Notes: generated by a model from the letters alone, not told the origin. A stretch of DNA of 35,595 nt from Sphingomonadaceae bacterium (GCA_021741065.1 JAIOYN010000011.1:1-35595); one strand, 5' to 3'; shown: positions 17,249 to 25,963, counted from the stretch's first letter. Numbers and translations: made by a program.

Positions 17249-17917
17249 ATGACCTTGAAACTGATCATTGGCAACAAAGCCTATTCAAGCTGGTCGCTGC
17301 GCGGCTGGCTCGCGGCAAAACAATCCGGCCTGCATTTTGAAGAGGTCATCGTCCCTTTGTTTGCGCCGGACTGGGAACAACGCAAGCGTCAGGCAGACCT
17401 TGCACCATCGTCGGGCAAGGTACCGATCTTGTGGGACGGAGAGGCGGTGGTTTGGGACAGCCTAGCGATCATCGATTATCTCGCCGACAAGGTCGGGCGT
17501 GACCGTTATTGGCCCAGGGACGCGGTCGCGCGCGGCATGGCGCGGTCGATGGCGGCGGAGATGCATTCGGGCTATGTTTCCTTACGCCGCGAATGCCCGA
17601 TGAACACGCGCAGGACTGTCACCGACGTAACCTTATCCGAAGAAACCCAGACCGACGCAATCCGCATATTGCAAAACTGGGCGGAGGCACGTTCGCGCTT
17701 TGGCAAGGAAGGTCCATATCTGTTCGGCACCTTCAGCGCAGCCGACATCATGTTCGCCCCCGTGGTGACGCGCTTTGTGACCTATGGCTTCACCCTGCCG
17801 GGCTTTGCCCAAGCTTATGCCGACGCCATTATGACGCATCCATGGATGGAACAATGGTATGCCGCCGCTGCCGAAGAGCCGTGGACAATAGAACGCATCG
17901 AGAGCGCTTTTACCTAA
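17249..17917 (+). CDS. glutathione S-transferase family protein
   Basis: Cytosolic glutathione transferase-like protein of 222 residues. The N-terminal thioredoxin-like domain reads KLIIGNKAYSSWSLRGWLAAK, with the SSWS segment in the position of the catalytic serine, then GKVPILWDGEAVVWDSLAIIDYLAD, the cis-Pro and glutathione-binding Asp-Ser motif. The helical C-terminal domain contains LFGTFSAADIMFAPVVTRF. It belongs to a branch often annotated as plain GST with unknown substrate. The ATG has AAGG 4 bases upstream. It is convergent with aroC, leaving 7 bases between the stops. Confidence 0.9.
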   Translation: MTLKLIIGNKAYSSWSLRGWLAAKQSGLHFEEVIVPLFAPDWEQRKRQADLAPSSGKVPILWDGEAVVWDSLAIIDYLADKVGRDRYWPRDAVARGMARSMAAEMHSGYVSLRRECPMNTRRTVTDVTLSEETQTDAIRILQNWAEARSRFGKEGPYLFGTFSAADIMFAPVVTRFVTYGFTLPGFAQAYADAIMTHPWMEQWYAAAAEEPWTIERIESAFT

Positions 17918-17924
17918 TCCGACT

Positions 17925-19001
17925 CTAGCCGCACTGCGCGCGGTGCAACAGCTTCTGATCCGCCAGTACCAGCGCCATCATCGCCGCGACCACGGGTGTG
18001 CCCCGGATGCCCACGCATGGGTCGTGGCGGCCCTTGGTGACGATGTCCGTTGCATCGCCATCACGGGTGACGGTTTCAACCGGCGTGAGGATGGACGATG
18101 TCGGTTTGAACGCGACGCGCACCAAAATAGGTTGCCCCGTCGAAATACCACCCGCGATACCGCCGGCATTATTCGCAAGAAATTCGGGATGGTTTGACCC
18201 TGCGCTAGCAGGCCGCATCGGGTCAGCATTTTCCTCACCACGCAAACGCGCCGCCCCAAAGCCAGCGCCGATCTCAACGCCCTTTACCGCGTTGATGCTC
18301 ATCATAGCCGAAGCCAGCTCACTGTCGAGTTTTGCATAAAGCGGCGCGCCCCAGCCGGGCGGAACGCCTGTGGCAACGCATTCGATAACTGCGCCGAGCG
18401 AGGACCCAGCCTTGCGCGCTTCGTCGACCAATTTTTCCCAACGCCCCGCCGCCGCTTCGTCGGGGCAGAAAAACGGGTTCTTATCGATTTGTGATGCTTC
18501 GAAATTATCGCGGTTAATCGCATCGCCACCGATTTCGGCGACATAGGAAATGATGTCCACATCAGGTATGACAGCACGAGCGACAGCGCCAGCCGCCACG
18601 CGCGCTGCGGTTTCACGGGCGCTGGATCGGCCACCACCGCGATAGTCGCGAAAGCCATATTTGGCGTCATAGCTGAAATCGGCATGGCCAGGACGATAGG
18701 CCTTAGCAACCTCGGAATAATCCTTTGATCGTTGGTCGACATTTTCGATCATCAGCGAAATCGGCGTACCAGTCGTCCGGCCTTCAAACACGCCAGACAA
18801 TATCCGCACAACATCGGGCTCCTGCCGCTGCGTGGTGAAGCGGGACGTGCCGGGGCGCCTTTGATCCAAAAATGGCTGAATATCGGCCTCAGACAAAGCA
18901 AGGCCCGGAGGGCAGCCATCGACCAACGCGCCCAGCGCCGGACCATGCGATTCGCCCCATGTCGAAAAACGGAACACGCGGCCAAAGGTATTAAAGCTCA
19001 T
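17925..19001 (-). CDS. aroC: chorismate synthase
   Basis: Last enzyme of the shikimate pathway: converts 5-enolpyruvylshikimate 3-phosphate to chorismate using reduced FMN. The 358 residues are the normal length. Signatures: [20 protein letters not shown] at the N-terminus, [23 protein letters not shown] in the middle, and the region [14 protein letters not shown] with FKPTSSI. It is the last gene of the minus-strand run dnaJ-like, brkB-like, fabI, small membrane protein, aroC; its ATG overlaps the end of the preceding gene by 11 bases, with GGAAAGAG as ribosome binding site. Confidence 0.97.
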   Translation of the reverse strand: MSFNTFGRVFRFSTWGESHGPALGALVDGCPPGLALSEADIQPFLDQRRPGTSRFTTQRQEPDVVRILSGVFEGRTTGTPISLMIENVDQRSKDYSEVAKAYRPGHADFSYDAKYGFRDYRGGGRSSARETAARVAAGAVARAVIPDVDIISYVAEIGGDAINRDNFEASQIDKNPFFCPDEAAAGRWEKLVDEARKAGSSLGAVIECVATGVPPGWGAPLYAKLDSELASAMMSINAVKGVEIGAGFGAARLRGEENADPMRPASAGSNHPEFLANNAGGIAGGISTGQPILVRVAFKPTSSILTPVETVTRDGDATDIVTKGRHDPCVGIRGTPVVAAMMALVLADQKLLHRAQCG

Positions 19002-19326
19002 TTGCTCTTTCCGTTTTCTTCAATTGCCCCGAACGATAGCGGACTTGCTCCTTGCCCAACCAAGTCCGGATTGCACGAAAAATGATAAGCGCGATTGCAA
19101 CGCCCATCACGCGGGCAGCGTGCGGATGGCCGTAGTTTGCGCCAATGCGTCCGGCCCATACAAAAGCGCCAATAATACCTAAAAAGCCTGCCATCGAGAC
19201 AAATGCATCCAACAGAGGCGGCAGCCCCTCCCAATAGCGACGCGCGTGCCAATAGCCGTGCCCGCCAATGAGCACAGCACAGCCTGCCAGAAGAAGAACC
19301 AGCGCGTCGCTATGCCCCTCGAACAT
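18991..19326 (-). CDS. small membrane protein of unknown function between fabI and aroC
   Basis: I do not recognise the family. The 111-residue product has three hydrophobic segments: [19 protein letters not shown], the region [19 protein letters not shown] and [16 protein letters not shown], then a charged tail ([22 protein letters not shown]). Its ATG overlaps the fabI stop (TGATG) and its end overlaps the aroC start by 11 bases, so it is surely translated as part of this operon. Codon use looks like its neighbours. A role in the inner membrane is likely; nothing more can be said. Confidence 0.75.
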   Translation of the reverse strand: MFEGHSDALVLLLAGCAVLIGGHGYWHARRYWEGLPPLLDAFVSMAGFLGIIGAFVWAGRIGANYGHPHAARVMGVAIALIIFRAIRTWLGKEQVRYRSGQLKKTERANEL

Positions 19327-20153
19327 CAGAGTGTGCTGATATCAGGAGCATCCTCCTGCTTCATGCCGACGGTGTGGTAACCTGCGTCAACATGGTGGGT
19401 TTCGCCGGTGACGCCGGCTGCAAGGTCGGACAGGAAATACAGCGCCGAAGAGCCGACATCATCAATCGTCACATTACGGCGCAGCGGGGTGTTCAGCTCA
19501 TTCCATTTCAAAATATAGCGGAAATCGCCAATACCCGACGCCGCCAGCGTCTTTATGGGGCCCGCCGAGATGGCGTTCACGCGAATTCCCTGCGGCCCCA
19601 CGTCATTGGCGAGATATTTGACCGACGTTTCCAGTGCAGCCTTTGCCACGCCCATGACGTTATAATGCGGCATAACCTTTTCCGCGCCATAATAGCTCAA
19701 TGTCAGCATTGACCCACCGCCTTCCCCCGTTTCGGGGTCGAGGGGCTTCATCATCGCTGCGGCGCGCTTAGCGACAGCCGTAAAGCTGTAGACGCTGACG
19801 TTCATGGTCATCAAAAAGTCTTCCAAACCGACGTCGAAATATTTGCCGCGCAACGCCTCTTTATTGGTGAAGCCAATCGCGTGCACGACGAAGTCGATGG
19901 TTGGCCATTTTTCCGCCAGCGTTTCAAACGCGCGGTCAAGATTGGCCATGTCCGCCACATCGCAGTCAATCAGGAAATCGCACCCCAACTGCGCCGCCAA
20001 CGGCCGCACCCGCTTTTCCATGACTTCGCCCTGATAGCTGAAGGCGAGTTCGGCACCTTCGGCATGCAAGCGCTTTGCTATACCCCATGCGAGCGACTTG
20101 TCATTGGCAAGACCCATAATCAGCCCGCGTTTACCAGCCATCAATCCGGTCAT
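19326..20153 (-). CDS. fabI: enoyl-[acyl-carrier-protein] reductase (NADH) FabI
   Basis: Reduces trans-2-enoyl-ACP in the last step of each fatty acid elongation cycle; the target of triclosan and isoniazid-like inhibitors. The 275-residue short-chain dehydrogenase has GLANDKSLAWGIAK (NADH binding, with the FabI-typical SLAWGIA), the catalytic pair Tyr164 and Lys171 and the additional Tyr154 ten residues before Tyr164, as in E. coli FabI. SAGPIKTLAASGIGDF follows at the substrate loop. The ATG has AGGA upstream; only 7 bases separate it from the brkB-like gene, and the next gene overlaps its stop. Confidence 0.96.
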   Translation of the reverse strand: MTGLMAGKRGLIMGLANDKSLAWGIAKRLHAEGAELAFSYQGEVMEKRVRPLAAQLGCDFLIDCDVADMANLDRAFETLAEKWPTIDFVVHAIGFTNKEALRGKYFDVGLEDFLMTMNVSVYSFTAVAKRAAAMMKPLDPETGEGGGSMLTLSYYGAEKVMPHYNVMGVAKAALETSVKYLANDVGPQGIRVNAISAGPIKTLAASGIGDFRYILKWNELNTPLRRNVTIDDVGSSALYFLSDLAAGVTGETHHVDAGYHTVGMKQEDAPDISTL

Positions 20154-20160
20154 AATATCC

Positions 20161-21123
20161 TCATTCGTCCGCTATCATTGCTTTGACTTGCCTTAGTCCA
20201 TTTTCATGGGCGTTGGCCAGCGCCGCGTTCAACTGCGCCCCTGTTACCAAGCCAAGGCCTATCAGGTAAAAGAAAATCAACGCCAACATCACCCCTGCTA
20301 GGCTGCCATAAGCCAGATCATAATTGCTCACGCTGGATAGGAAGATGGGCAGTAACGCGGTTAACCCAAGCCACCAAAGACTGACAAAGGCGGCCCCCGG
20401 CCATTTTGGAAAATCCGAAGAGCGATATTTGGCCGGCGTAAGCCCTGCGAAGATGACGTAAATCGCAACGAACAGGGTGACAAAGGGTATGATACGACCC
20501 CATGCGAAGTAACCCGCCACCGTCTGCGCCGTGGGGATGAAACGATAGACAAAATCCTCCGCCGCGGTGACCATGACTTGCGCGGAAAAGGCTACCATCG
20601 CCAGAACGACCGAAGCGATAATCGCGCCCAAAGAGCTCAACCGATAATGCCAGAAGGCGCGGCGGGGTGTTGCGCCATAGGCGCGATGCAAAACGTCGCG
20701 AAAAGTTTCGATAAGACTTGCCGCCGTCCACAGGCTGACCCCCGCGCTGAGCCACAATAAGGGTCCCGAGCGCGCGGTCATGGCGGACTGGATAGGTCCT
20801 TGAAGGGCGCTGGCCACGCTCGGCGGCACAGTTTTGAAAAATGCTTCGATTAACGCGAGGCCAGATTCCGTTTGACCAAAAGCACCGGCAATAGCCGCTG
20901 CCACGACGCAAAAGGCGAATAAGGATACCAAAGACAGATAGGCAAAATTGCCCGCGTGAATGAACCCGTCGCTATACACGCCGACGCCGACCCGCTTGGC
21001 CACTTCAACGACCTGACCCGGAAGGCCAAGTCGCGCAAACCATGTCGCTTCGCTTTCATCGGCATGCGTTGTCGCCGGAAGATGTGCCCGCGCCTCTGGT
21101 GACAGAGGCGAAATTTCAGACAC
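20161..21123 (-). CDS. YihY/BrkB family inner-membrane protein
   Basis: Polytopic membrane protein of 320 residues in the YihY/virulence factor BrkB family (older label: RNase BN, now known to be wrong). About six membrane segments can be seen, e.g. LSLVSLFAFCVVAAAIAGAF, the pair around IIASVVLAMVAFSAQVM, IIPFVTLFVAIYVIFAGL, LWWLGLTALLPIFLSSV and MLALIFFYLIGLGLVTGAQLNAAL, the last being the conserved end of the family. The N-terminal 40 residues are soluble and acidic. Transported substrate or role is unknown. Its start overlaps the dnaJ-like gene end by 8 bases. Confidence 0.88.
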   Translation of the reverse strand: MSEISPLSPEARAHLPATTHADESEATWFARLGLPGQVVEVAKRVGVGVYSDGFIHAGNFAYLSLVSLFAFCVVAAAIAGAFGQTESGLALIEAFFKTVPPSVASALQGPIQSAMTARSGPLLWLSAGVSLWTAASLIETFRDVLHRAYGATPRRAFWHYRLSSLGAIIASVVLAMVAFSAQVMVTAAEDFVYRFIPTAQTVAGYFAWGRIIPFVTLFVAIYVIFAGLTPAKYRSSDFPKWPGAAFVSLWWLGLTALLPIFLSSVSNYDLAYGSLAGVMLALIFFYLIGLGLVTGAQLNAALANAHENGLRQVKAMIADE

Positions 21124-22042
21124 CTATATTCTCCCGAACAGAACTGTCCGAAAGAATGTCCGTTATCCGCGCAAGTTCCGTCGGGTCCGTCGGCAGATGG
21201 ATCATCAACGTCACAAGCTGATCACCCCGCACGCCGGTCTTGGCGGTAAAGCCGCGTCCCTTGATGCGCAGAACCGCACCCGAATTGGTGCGCGGCGGAA
21301 CGGTCAGCATGACAGCGCCATCAACGGTCGGCACCTTGACCTTGCCACCTGCCACCGCCTCTTTAAGCGAAATCGGTAGATCGATGCGGATATTGTCGCC
21401 GTCCCGCACCAAATCGGGATGCCTACCAATTTTCAGCGTCACCATCGCGTCGCCATAGCCGCCGGGGCCGGGCTGCCCCTTGCCGGGAATACGGATTTGC
21501 TGTCCCGCAACTATGCCCGCGGGTAATTTGAATTCCACCGTCTTGCCATCGCCCAGCATGATGCGTTGCGGCGCAAGCGTGGCGGCGTCGGTGAACGACA
21601 CCAAATGCGCATACGCAATGTTCGCGCCCTTGGGCGGGGGTGCGTGCTGCGGACGTTGGCCGGGTCCAGCGCCGGGGCGTGCACCGCCCGCACCACCAAA
21701 CAGACCATCAAATATATCGCCCAAGTCAATCCCGCCGCTGCCGAAATCGAAATTGCCACCCGCCGGACCACCTTGGCTATAGCCACCACCGCCGCCAAAA
21801 GGATTGCCCGCAAAGCGCGGCTGTCCATTTTCGTCAATCTCACCGCGATCATATTGACCGCGTTTTTTGGGATCCGACAATAGATCATAGGCCTGCGTCA
21901 CTTCGCTAAACCGATCCGACGCCTTCGGATTGTCCTTGTTCTTGTCTGGGTGCAATTCCTTCGCCAGCTTTCGATAAGCGACCTTGATCGCCTTGTCGTC
22001 CGCGCCCTTGGGCACACCTAATATGGAATAAGGATCTGCCAT
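21116..22042 (-). CDS. DnaJ/CbpA-type co-chaperone without zinc finger
   Basis: J-domain co-chaperone of 308 residues that would stimulate DnaK ATPase. The J domain is at residues 1-70 with the HPD motif at 31-33 (KELHPDKNKDNP), then a Gly/Phe-rich linker (NPFGGGGGYSQGG, DIFDGLFGGAGGA), then the two C-terminal beta-barrel substrate-binding domains (FKLPAGIVAGQQIRIPGKG; DLPISLKEAVAGGKVKVPTVDG; VLRIKGRGF). The Cys-rich zinc finger of true DnaJ is missing, so this is the CbpA-like (class B) type. It heads the minus-strand group leading to fabI and aroC. A TTGACT at 22095-22100 may be its -35 box. Confidence 0.92.
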   Translation of the reverse strand: MADPYSILGVPKGADDKAIKVAYRKLAKELHPDKNKDNPKASDRFSEVTQAYDLLSDPKKRGQYDRGEIDENGQPRFAGNPFGGGGGYSQGGPAGGNFDFGSGGIDLGDIFDGLFGGAGGARPGAGPGQRPQHAPPPKGANIAYAHLVSFTDAATLAPQRIMLGDGKTVEFKLPAGIVAGQQIRIPGKGQPGPGGYGDAMVTLKIGRHPDLVRDGDNIRIDLPISLKEAVAGGKVKVPTVDGAVMLTVPPRTNSGAVLRIKGRGFTAKTGVRGDQLVTLMIHLPTDPTELARITDILSDSSVRENIGV

Positions 22043-22071
22043 TCTTGTCCCTGTTACTCTGCTACCCGTCT

Positions 22072-22100
22072 TAGATTGGTATTACAGCGGCCCGAGTCAA
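22072..22100 (-). promoter_or_regulatory. candidate promoter of the dnaJ-like operon
   Basis: On the minus strand TTGACT (22100-22095) is followed after 17 bases by AATCTA (22077-22072). The -35 is good and the -10 poor; the -35 overlaps the stop codon of the upstream ABA4-like gene. Weak call, based on position and the -35 only. Confidence 0.25.
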
Positions 22101-22564
22101 CTTGGGAGCACCGCATTTTCAGGTTTTTCGCCCTTTAATTGGCGTAGCAGAAGATAGAGCAGCAAGCCAATCGGTCCCGCCATCAGGGTAAAAAACAAAA
22201 TCGGGACCTGTAGCCAGCGGGATATTTTATGCGCATCCGCGTTGCGCGCAATCCAGATGCCGACAAACAAATCAAAGGCCAAATAATGGATCCAGCCGAT
22301 CGTTGCGCCGCCGGGCGAGTCAAACAGCGCCATGACGCCTGCCAAAGTCGTAAAATCTGCAGGCGGGCGTCCCACGGGTCCACCGTCCGAAATCCAGCCT
22401 GCCATCAACGGAATGATAAGGCCCGCATAAAGGCCCGCGAGAAAGACCGCGCCTTCAAAAAACACTAAAGGCACAACGCGCTCGCGTTTCGGCGCACACG
22501 CCAAAATCAGCCAGCCAAGCAAAGCCCAAGCATTGGCTAACCCGAATATCATGTCCCAGTTCAT
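22097..22564 (-). CDS. ABA4-like (DUF4281) membrane protein
   Basis: Integral membrane protein of 155 residues in the ABA4-like family, named for a plant protein required for neoxanthin formation. Four hydrophobic stretches: IFGLANAWALLGWLILACAP, VVPLVFFEGAVFLAGLYAGLII, the IGWIHYLAFDLFVGIWIARNA region with the family-typical His-x-x-x-Phe-Asp, and VPILFFTLMAGPIGLLLYLLLRQL. The IHYLAFDLFVGIWI and GPIGLLLYLL parts are the recognisable signature. Sphingomonads make carotenoids, so a pigment role is conceivable, but bacterial members are uncharacterised as far as I know. It ends 54 bases before the dnaJ-like gene on the same strand. Confidence 0.85.
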   Translation of the reverse strand: MNWDMIFGLANAWALLGWLILACAPKRERVVPLVFFEGAVFLAGLYAGLIIPLMAGWISDGGPVGRPPADFTTLAGVMALFDSPGGATIGWIHYLAFDLFVGIWIARNADAHKISRWLQVPILFFTLMAGPIGLLLYLLLRQLKGEKPENAVLPS

Positions 22565-22615
22565 TTTATCGTCTAGCCCCTTTTAACCCGCATCAGTCTA
22601 GCCTATCGGTGGATT

Positions 22616-23212
22616 ATGGAAAGACCTGATCCCTTCAACCTGTTCGACACATGGTTTGCCGAAGCGCAGACCACCGAAATAAATGACTCCAATGCCATGG
22701 CATTGGCGACAACGGCCGCTGATGGACAGCCTTCGGTGCGGATGGTGCTGTTGAAAGGCCATGGCCCGAAGCTTGGCACGCATGGCGGATTTATATTCTA
22801 CACCAATTTTGAAAGCCGCAAGGCGACACAATTGTCCGACAACAAGAATGTCGCTTTGCTGTTTCACTGGAAATCCTTGCGGCGGCAAATCCGGATTGAG
22901 GGTGCAGCCAATCCGGTCGACGACGCCACCGCTAATGCCTATTTTGCAACCCGCTCACGCAATTCGCAGCTTGGCGCTTGGGCGTCCGACCAGTCCCGCC
23001 CGCTTGCTGATCGCGCAACCTTTGAAGCACGCTTTGCCGAAATAGAGGCGCGCTTTGAAGGCAAAGACGTGCCACGTCCACCGCATTGGTCGGGGTGGAT
23101 GGTCAGCCCCAGCCGTATCGAATTTTGGCAAGACCGTGAATTCCGCCTGCACGAACGCTGGCTATATGAACGCAATGGCGACGGCTGGACCACTGGCATG
23201 CTGTACCCATGA
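22616..23212 (+). CDS. pdxH: pyridoxamine 5'-phosphate oxidase
   Basis: FMN enzyme that oxidises pyridoxine or pyridoxamine 5'-phosphate to pyridoxal 5'-phosphate in vitamin B6 synthesis and salvage. At 198 residues it has the FMN site [24 protein letters not shown], the stretch [26 protein letters not shown] and the C-terminal signature [19 protein letters not shown], then [10 protein letters not shown], ending LYP as in most homologues. It is divergent from the ABA4-like gene and is followed after 10 bases by the cation efflux gene, so the two are likely cotranscribed. Confidence 0.96.
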   Translation: MERPDPFNLFDTWFAEAQTTEINDSNAMALATTAADGQPSVRMVLLKGHGPKLGTHGGFIFYTNFESRKATQLSDNKNVALLFHWKSLRRQIRIEGAANPVDDATANAYFATRSRNSQLGAWASDQSRPLADRATFEARFAEIEARFEGKDVPRPPHWSGWMVSPSRIEFWQDREFRLHERWLYERNGDGWTTGMLYP

Positions 23213-23222
23213 TATTACCGCG

Positions 23223-24176
23223 ATGAGCGTCGGGCATAATAACCATCATCATGCACATGGTGACCTGACCAACCGCGCGGCGATTGCCAGCGTGACGATG
23301 GCCTTGTTCTTGCTCGCGCTCAAGATTTTTGCCGCTGCCGAAACCGGGTCCGTCGCCTTATTGGCCTCATTGGCGGACACGGGCTTTGACGTTCTCGCAT
23401 CGGTGCTAACATTATTCAGCGTCCGTTATGCCGCCATGCCCGCCGATGATGACCACCGTTTCGGCCATGGCAAGGCAGAGGCGCTGTCTGCATTGTTTCA
23501 GGTCGTGTTGATCACCGTATCGGCCATATTGATTGCATGGCGCGCCATCGTGCGCTTGGGCGCGCAGGAACAAACCGCGCATCCCGAATATGGCATTGGC
23601 GTTTCAGTCATTGCCATCGTCGCCACCGTGGCTTTGCTCACCTATCAACGGCATGTAGTCCGCAAAACCGGGTCGGTCGCCATCCAAGCCGACCATGTGC
23701 ATTATCAAAGCGACTTGTTGCTCAACATGGCGGTGATCGTCGCAATACTGCTCGATACTATATTGAATGTGCGGGGTGCAGATCCGTTGTTCGGCATTGC
23801 GATTGCTGCATGGCTATTATGGGGCGCCTATCGCGCCGCGCGGATAGCGCTCGACCAGTTGCTGGACCGCGAATGGCCGGAAGAGAAAAGGCAGCGCTTC
23901 GTTGAAGTGGCCCTGCGCCATCCTGAATTGCGCGGTATTCACGATATGCGCACCCGTTCCAGCGGCGCGCATGATTTCTGCCAATTCCATGTCTGGGTGG
24001 ACCCCAACATGACCGTGGCGGCGGCGCACCGCATCATGGATGAGGTGGAACAAGCGTTGATGGACGCATTTCCGGGCGTGGAAGTCCTGATCCACCCCGA
24101 CCCCGAAGGCCATAAGGATGAGATGGGCTATATCCCGTCAGAAACAATCGAGCACGAGAAGAATTCCCATGACTGA
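23223..24176 (+). CDS. cation diffusion facilitator (FieF-type divalent metal efflux)
   Basis: Inner-membrane metal/proton antiporter exporting ions such as Zn2+ or Fe2+. Of 317 residues from the ATG at 23223, the start is a His-rich tail (HNNHHHAHGD), followed by six membrane segments. The transport site motif ASLADTGFDVLAS and the later HVHYQSDLLLN give the D-x3-D and H-x3-D ligands of zinc/iron transporters. DHRFGHGKAEALSALFQ is the family signature between helices 2 and 3; the soluble C-terminal domain contains HDMRTRSSGAHDFCQFHVWV and ends HPDPEGH. A longer frame from 23055 lies inside pdxH and is rejected. The stop overlaps the phzF-like start by 8 bases. Metal specificity is not certain. 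Confidence 0.93.
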   Translation: MSVGHNNHHHAHGDLTNRAAIASVTMALFLLALKIFAAAETGSVALLASLADTGFDVLASVLTLFSVRYAAMPADDDHRFGHGKAEALSALFQVVLITVSAILIAWRAIVRLGAQEQTAHPEYGIGVSVIAIVATVALLTYQRHVVRKTGSVAIQADHVHYQSDLLLNMAVIVAILLDTILNVRGADPLFGIAIAAWLLWGAYRAARIALDQLLDREWPEEKRQRFVEVALRHPELRGIHDMRTRSSGAHDFCQFHVWVDPNMTVAAAHRIMDEVEQALMDAFPGVEVLIHPDPEGHKDEMGYIPSETIEHEKNSHD

Positions 24177-24966
24177 ACTGCCTTATTACCACGTAGACGC
24201 CTTTGCGGATCGCCCCTTCACGGGCAATCAGGCCGCCGTGATGCCGCTCACGGAATATTTGGATGACGCTGTGCTGCAGGCGATTGCGGAGGAAAATAAT
24301 TTCGCGGAAACCGCCTTTTATGTGCCCGACGCAACGGGCGCGGCCGATTATGAACTGCGCTGGTTCACACCAACCGTTGAGATTCGCCTGTGTGGTCACG
24401 CGACATTGGCAAGTGGGCATATCATTTTGAGTCAAAATCCCGCAATGGACCGCGTAACATTGCGCACCCGCAAGGCTGGAATATTGGAAGTGCGCCGCGA
24501 AGGCGATGCTTATGCTGTGGCGCTGCCGGCCATTCCCACTGAGGAAGTCGACAATCCGGATATGATGGCCGCGATGGGTGGCAAGCCATTGTCGATGCGC
24601 AGCAACCCCGACAGCTACAACATGTTCTTCTATGCGACCGCCGCAGAAATCCTGGCGCTCAAGCCCGATATGAAGGCGTTGGCGGCGTTAGGCGATGACA
24701 GCTTCACTGCCACCGCACGCGGCGAAGACACCGACATCGTCAGCCGTGTATTCGTGCCGGGTGCCGGCGTAGATGAAGACAGCGTCACCGGCAGTGCCCA
24801 TGCCGTCATCGCGCCATATTGGGCTACGGTGCTCGGCCGCGACCGCTTCACCGCCTATCAGGCATCGACGCGCGGCGGATATTTGGGCTGCCAATTAGAG
24901 GGCGACAGAGTTTGGTTGTCTGGCCATTGTTTTACGGTAGTAAAGGGAATGTTCAGTTTGCGCTGA
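24169..24966 (+). CDS. PhzF family isomerase/epimerase-like protein
   Basis: Protein of the PhzF phenazine biosynthesis-like family (diaminopimelate epimerase fold), 265 residues. The catalytic glutamate is in NNFAETAF, followed by the family blocks LRWFTPTVEIRLCGHATLAS and EDSVTGSAH, then GGYLGCQLEGDRVWLSG near the end. No other phenazine genes are near, so a phenazine role is unlikely; most family members have no known substrate. The ATG at 24169 overlaps the end of the cation efflux gene; a longer frame from 24118 is less likely because it has no family-like residues. Confidence 0.92.
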   Translation: MTELPYYHVDAFADRPFTGNQAAVMPLTEYLDDAVLQAIAEENNFAETAFYVPDATGAADYELRWFTPTVEIRLCGHATLASGHIILSQNPAMDRVTLRTRKAGILEVRREGDAYAVALPAIPTEEVDNPDMMAAMGGKPLSMRSNPDSYNMFFYATAAEILALKPDMKALAALGDDSFTATARGEDTDIVSRVFVPGAGVDEDSVTGSAHAVIAPYWATVLGRDRFTAYQASTRGGYLGCQLEGDRVWLSGHCFTVVKGMFSLR

Positions 24967-25001
24967 CCATCAACGACATTCCATAGTTCAAAGGATCATT
25001 C

Positions 25002-25283
25002 ATGCTGAAGTCATTCGCCGTCTTGTCGGCACTCCTGCTTTCACCCGCCGTCATGGCGCAAAATGCACCGCCCGCCCCGCCAAGTGGTGGCGTGCCACAG
25101 CCCGAGCAAATTTTTGCTTTTCTTGATGCCAATAAAGACGGCTTCATTGCCAAGGATGAGGCGCAAGGCCCGTTGGTTCAATATTTCGCGAATATTGATA
25201 CGGATAAGGACGACAAAATTTCCATGGCCGAGTTGAAAGCCGCGATGGATGCAATGCGTCCGCCAGAGCCTGCACAACAATAA
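25002..25283 (+). CDS. small exported EF-hand protein
   Basis: A 93-residue secreted protein with a signal peptide (MLKSFAVLSALLLSPAVMA, cleavage near AQ) and a Pro-rich spacer, then two EF-hand calcium loops: DANKDGFIAKDE and DTDKDDKISMAE, both with Asp at position 1 and Glu at position 12. Calcium binding in the periplasm is therefore likely; partner unknown. The ATG has AAAGGA upstream. The gene follows the phzF-like gene by 35 bases and ends before the strong terminator at 25302-25339. Confidence 0.88.
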   Translation: MLKSFAVLSALLLSPAVMAQNAPPAPPSGGVPQPEQIFAFLDANKDGFIAKDEAQGPLVQYFANIDTDKDDKISMAELKAAMDAMRPPEPAQQ

Positions 25284-25301
25284 TTACCCAATTTGCAAAC
25301 A

Positions 25302-25339
25302 AAAACGCGCGGGAAGCCATCTGGCCTCCCGCGCGTTTT
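25302..25339. terminator. strong bidirectional intrinsic terminator
   Basis: A 13-bp perfect stem, AAAACGCGCGGGA (25302-25314) with TCCCGCGCGTTTT (25327-25339), continued after one mismatch by GCC/GGC around loop ATCT. T-runs follow on both strands (TTTT on plus, TTTTTGTTTG on minus). It lies between the convergent EF-hand and cyclophilin genes and can serve both. Confidence 0.93.
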
Positions 25340-25357
25340 AAAATGTGTTTTTGCTAA

Positions 25358-25807
25358 TTAAGCTACGGTCGCCTTGCGGATAACGCCGGGGTTCGCAGGT
25401 GGCTCACCCTTTGGCAAAGCATCAACATGCTCCATACCGCTGATGACTTGGCCCCAGACGGTGTACTGGCGGTCCAAAAACCGTGCGTCATCAAAGCAGA
25501 TGAAAAACTGGCTGTTGGCTGTGTTCGGATCATTGGTGCGCGCCATGGAGCAAACGCCGCGCACATGTGGTTCAGCGTTAAACTCTTGCGCCAGATTTGG
25601 CTTGGACGAACCGCCCATGCCGGTGCCATTGGGGCAGCCGCCTTGCGCCATGAAGCCAGGGATTACCCGGTGAAACTTCACACCGTCATAAAAACCTTCG
25701 CCAGCAAGTTCCGTGATGCGGGCTACGTGGTTGGGCGCCAGATCAGGGCGCAGCTTGATAACAACGTCGCCGCTGTCGAGTGAAAAGGTAAGTGTTTCAT
25801 CTGCCAT
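25358..25807 (-). CDS. ppiB: peptidyl-prolyl cis-trans isomerase, cyclophilin type
   Basis: Cytoplasmic cyclophilin that speeds up prolyl bond isomerisation. The 149-residue single-domain protein has no signal peptide and shows the active-site blocks FYDGVKFHRVIPGFMAQGG (catalytic Arg in FHR), the MARTNDPNTANSQFFI region and QYTVWGQVISGME. The order and length match bacterial PpiB. The ATG is preceded by AAGGA with 7-base spacing. It is divergent from mgtE across 156 bases and convergent with the EF-hand gene through a shared terminator. Confidence 0.95.
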   Translation of the reverse strand: MADETLTFSLDSGDVVIKLRPDLAPNHVARITELAGEGFYDGVKFHRVIPGFMAQGGCPNGTGMGGSSKPNLAQEFNAEPHVRGVCSMARTNDPNTANSQFFICFDDARFLDRQYTVWGQVISGMEHVDALPKGEPPANPGVIRKATVA

Positions 25808-25963
25808 ATTGATATTCCTTCAGGCTTGGGAAATGGATGATGGCCGCCCTAGGGGATGCATCGCAGTGGTGCAAAGCCAAAATCATTGCATTTTGACGCC
25901 GCCTGCGTAGGAGGGGCGAATTCTTACTATAACGTGTCAAATTGAAAACCGGGAGGCCCGCAA

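Noticed and set aside
24169-24966. Phenazine biosynthesis cluster suggested by the PhzF-like gene
   Set aside because: No other phz genes are nearby, and PhzF-like proteins are widespread in bacteria that do not make phenazines.
25893-25933. TTGACG and TATAAC upstream of mgtE as a promoter
   Set aside because: The spacing is 29 bases, far from the usual 16-19, so the two boxes cannot act together.
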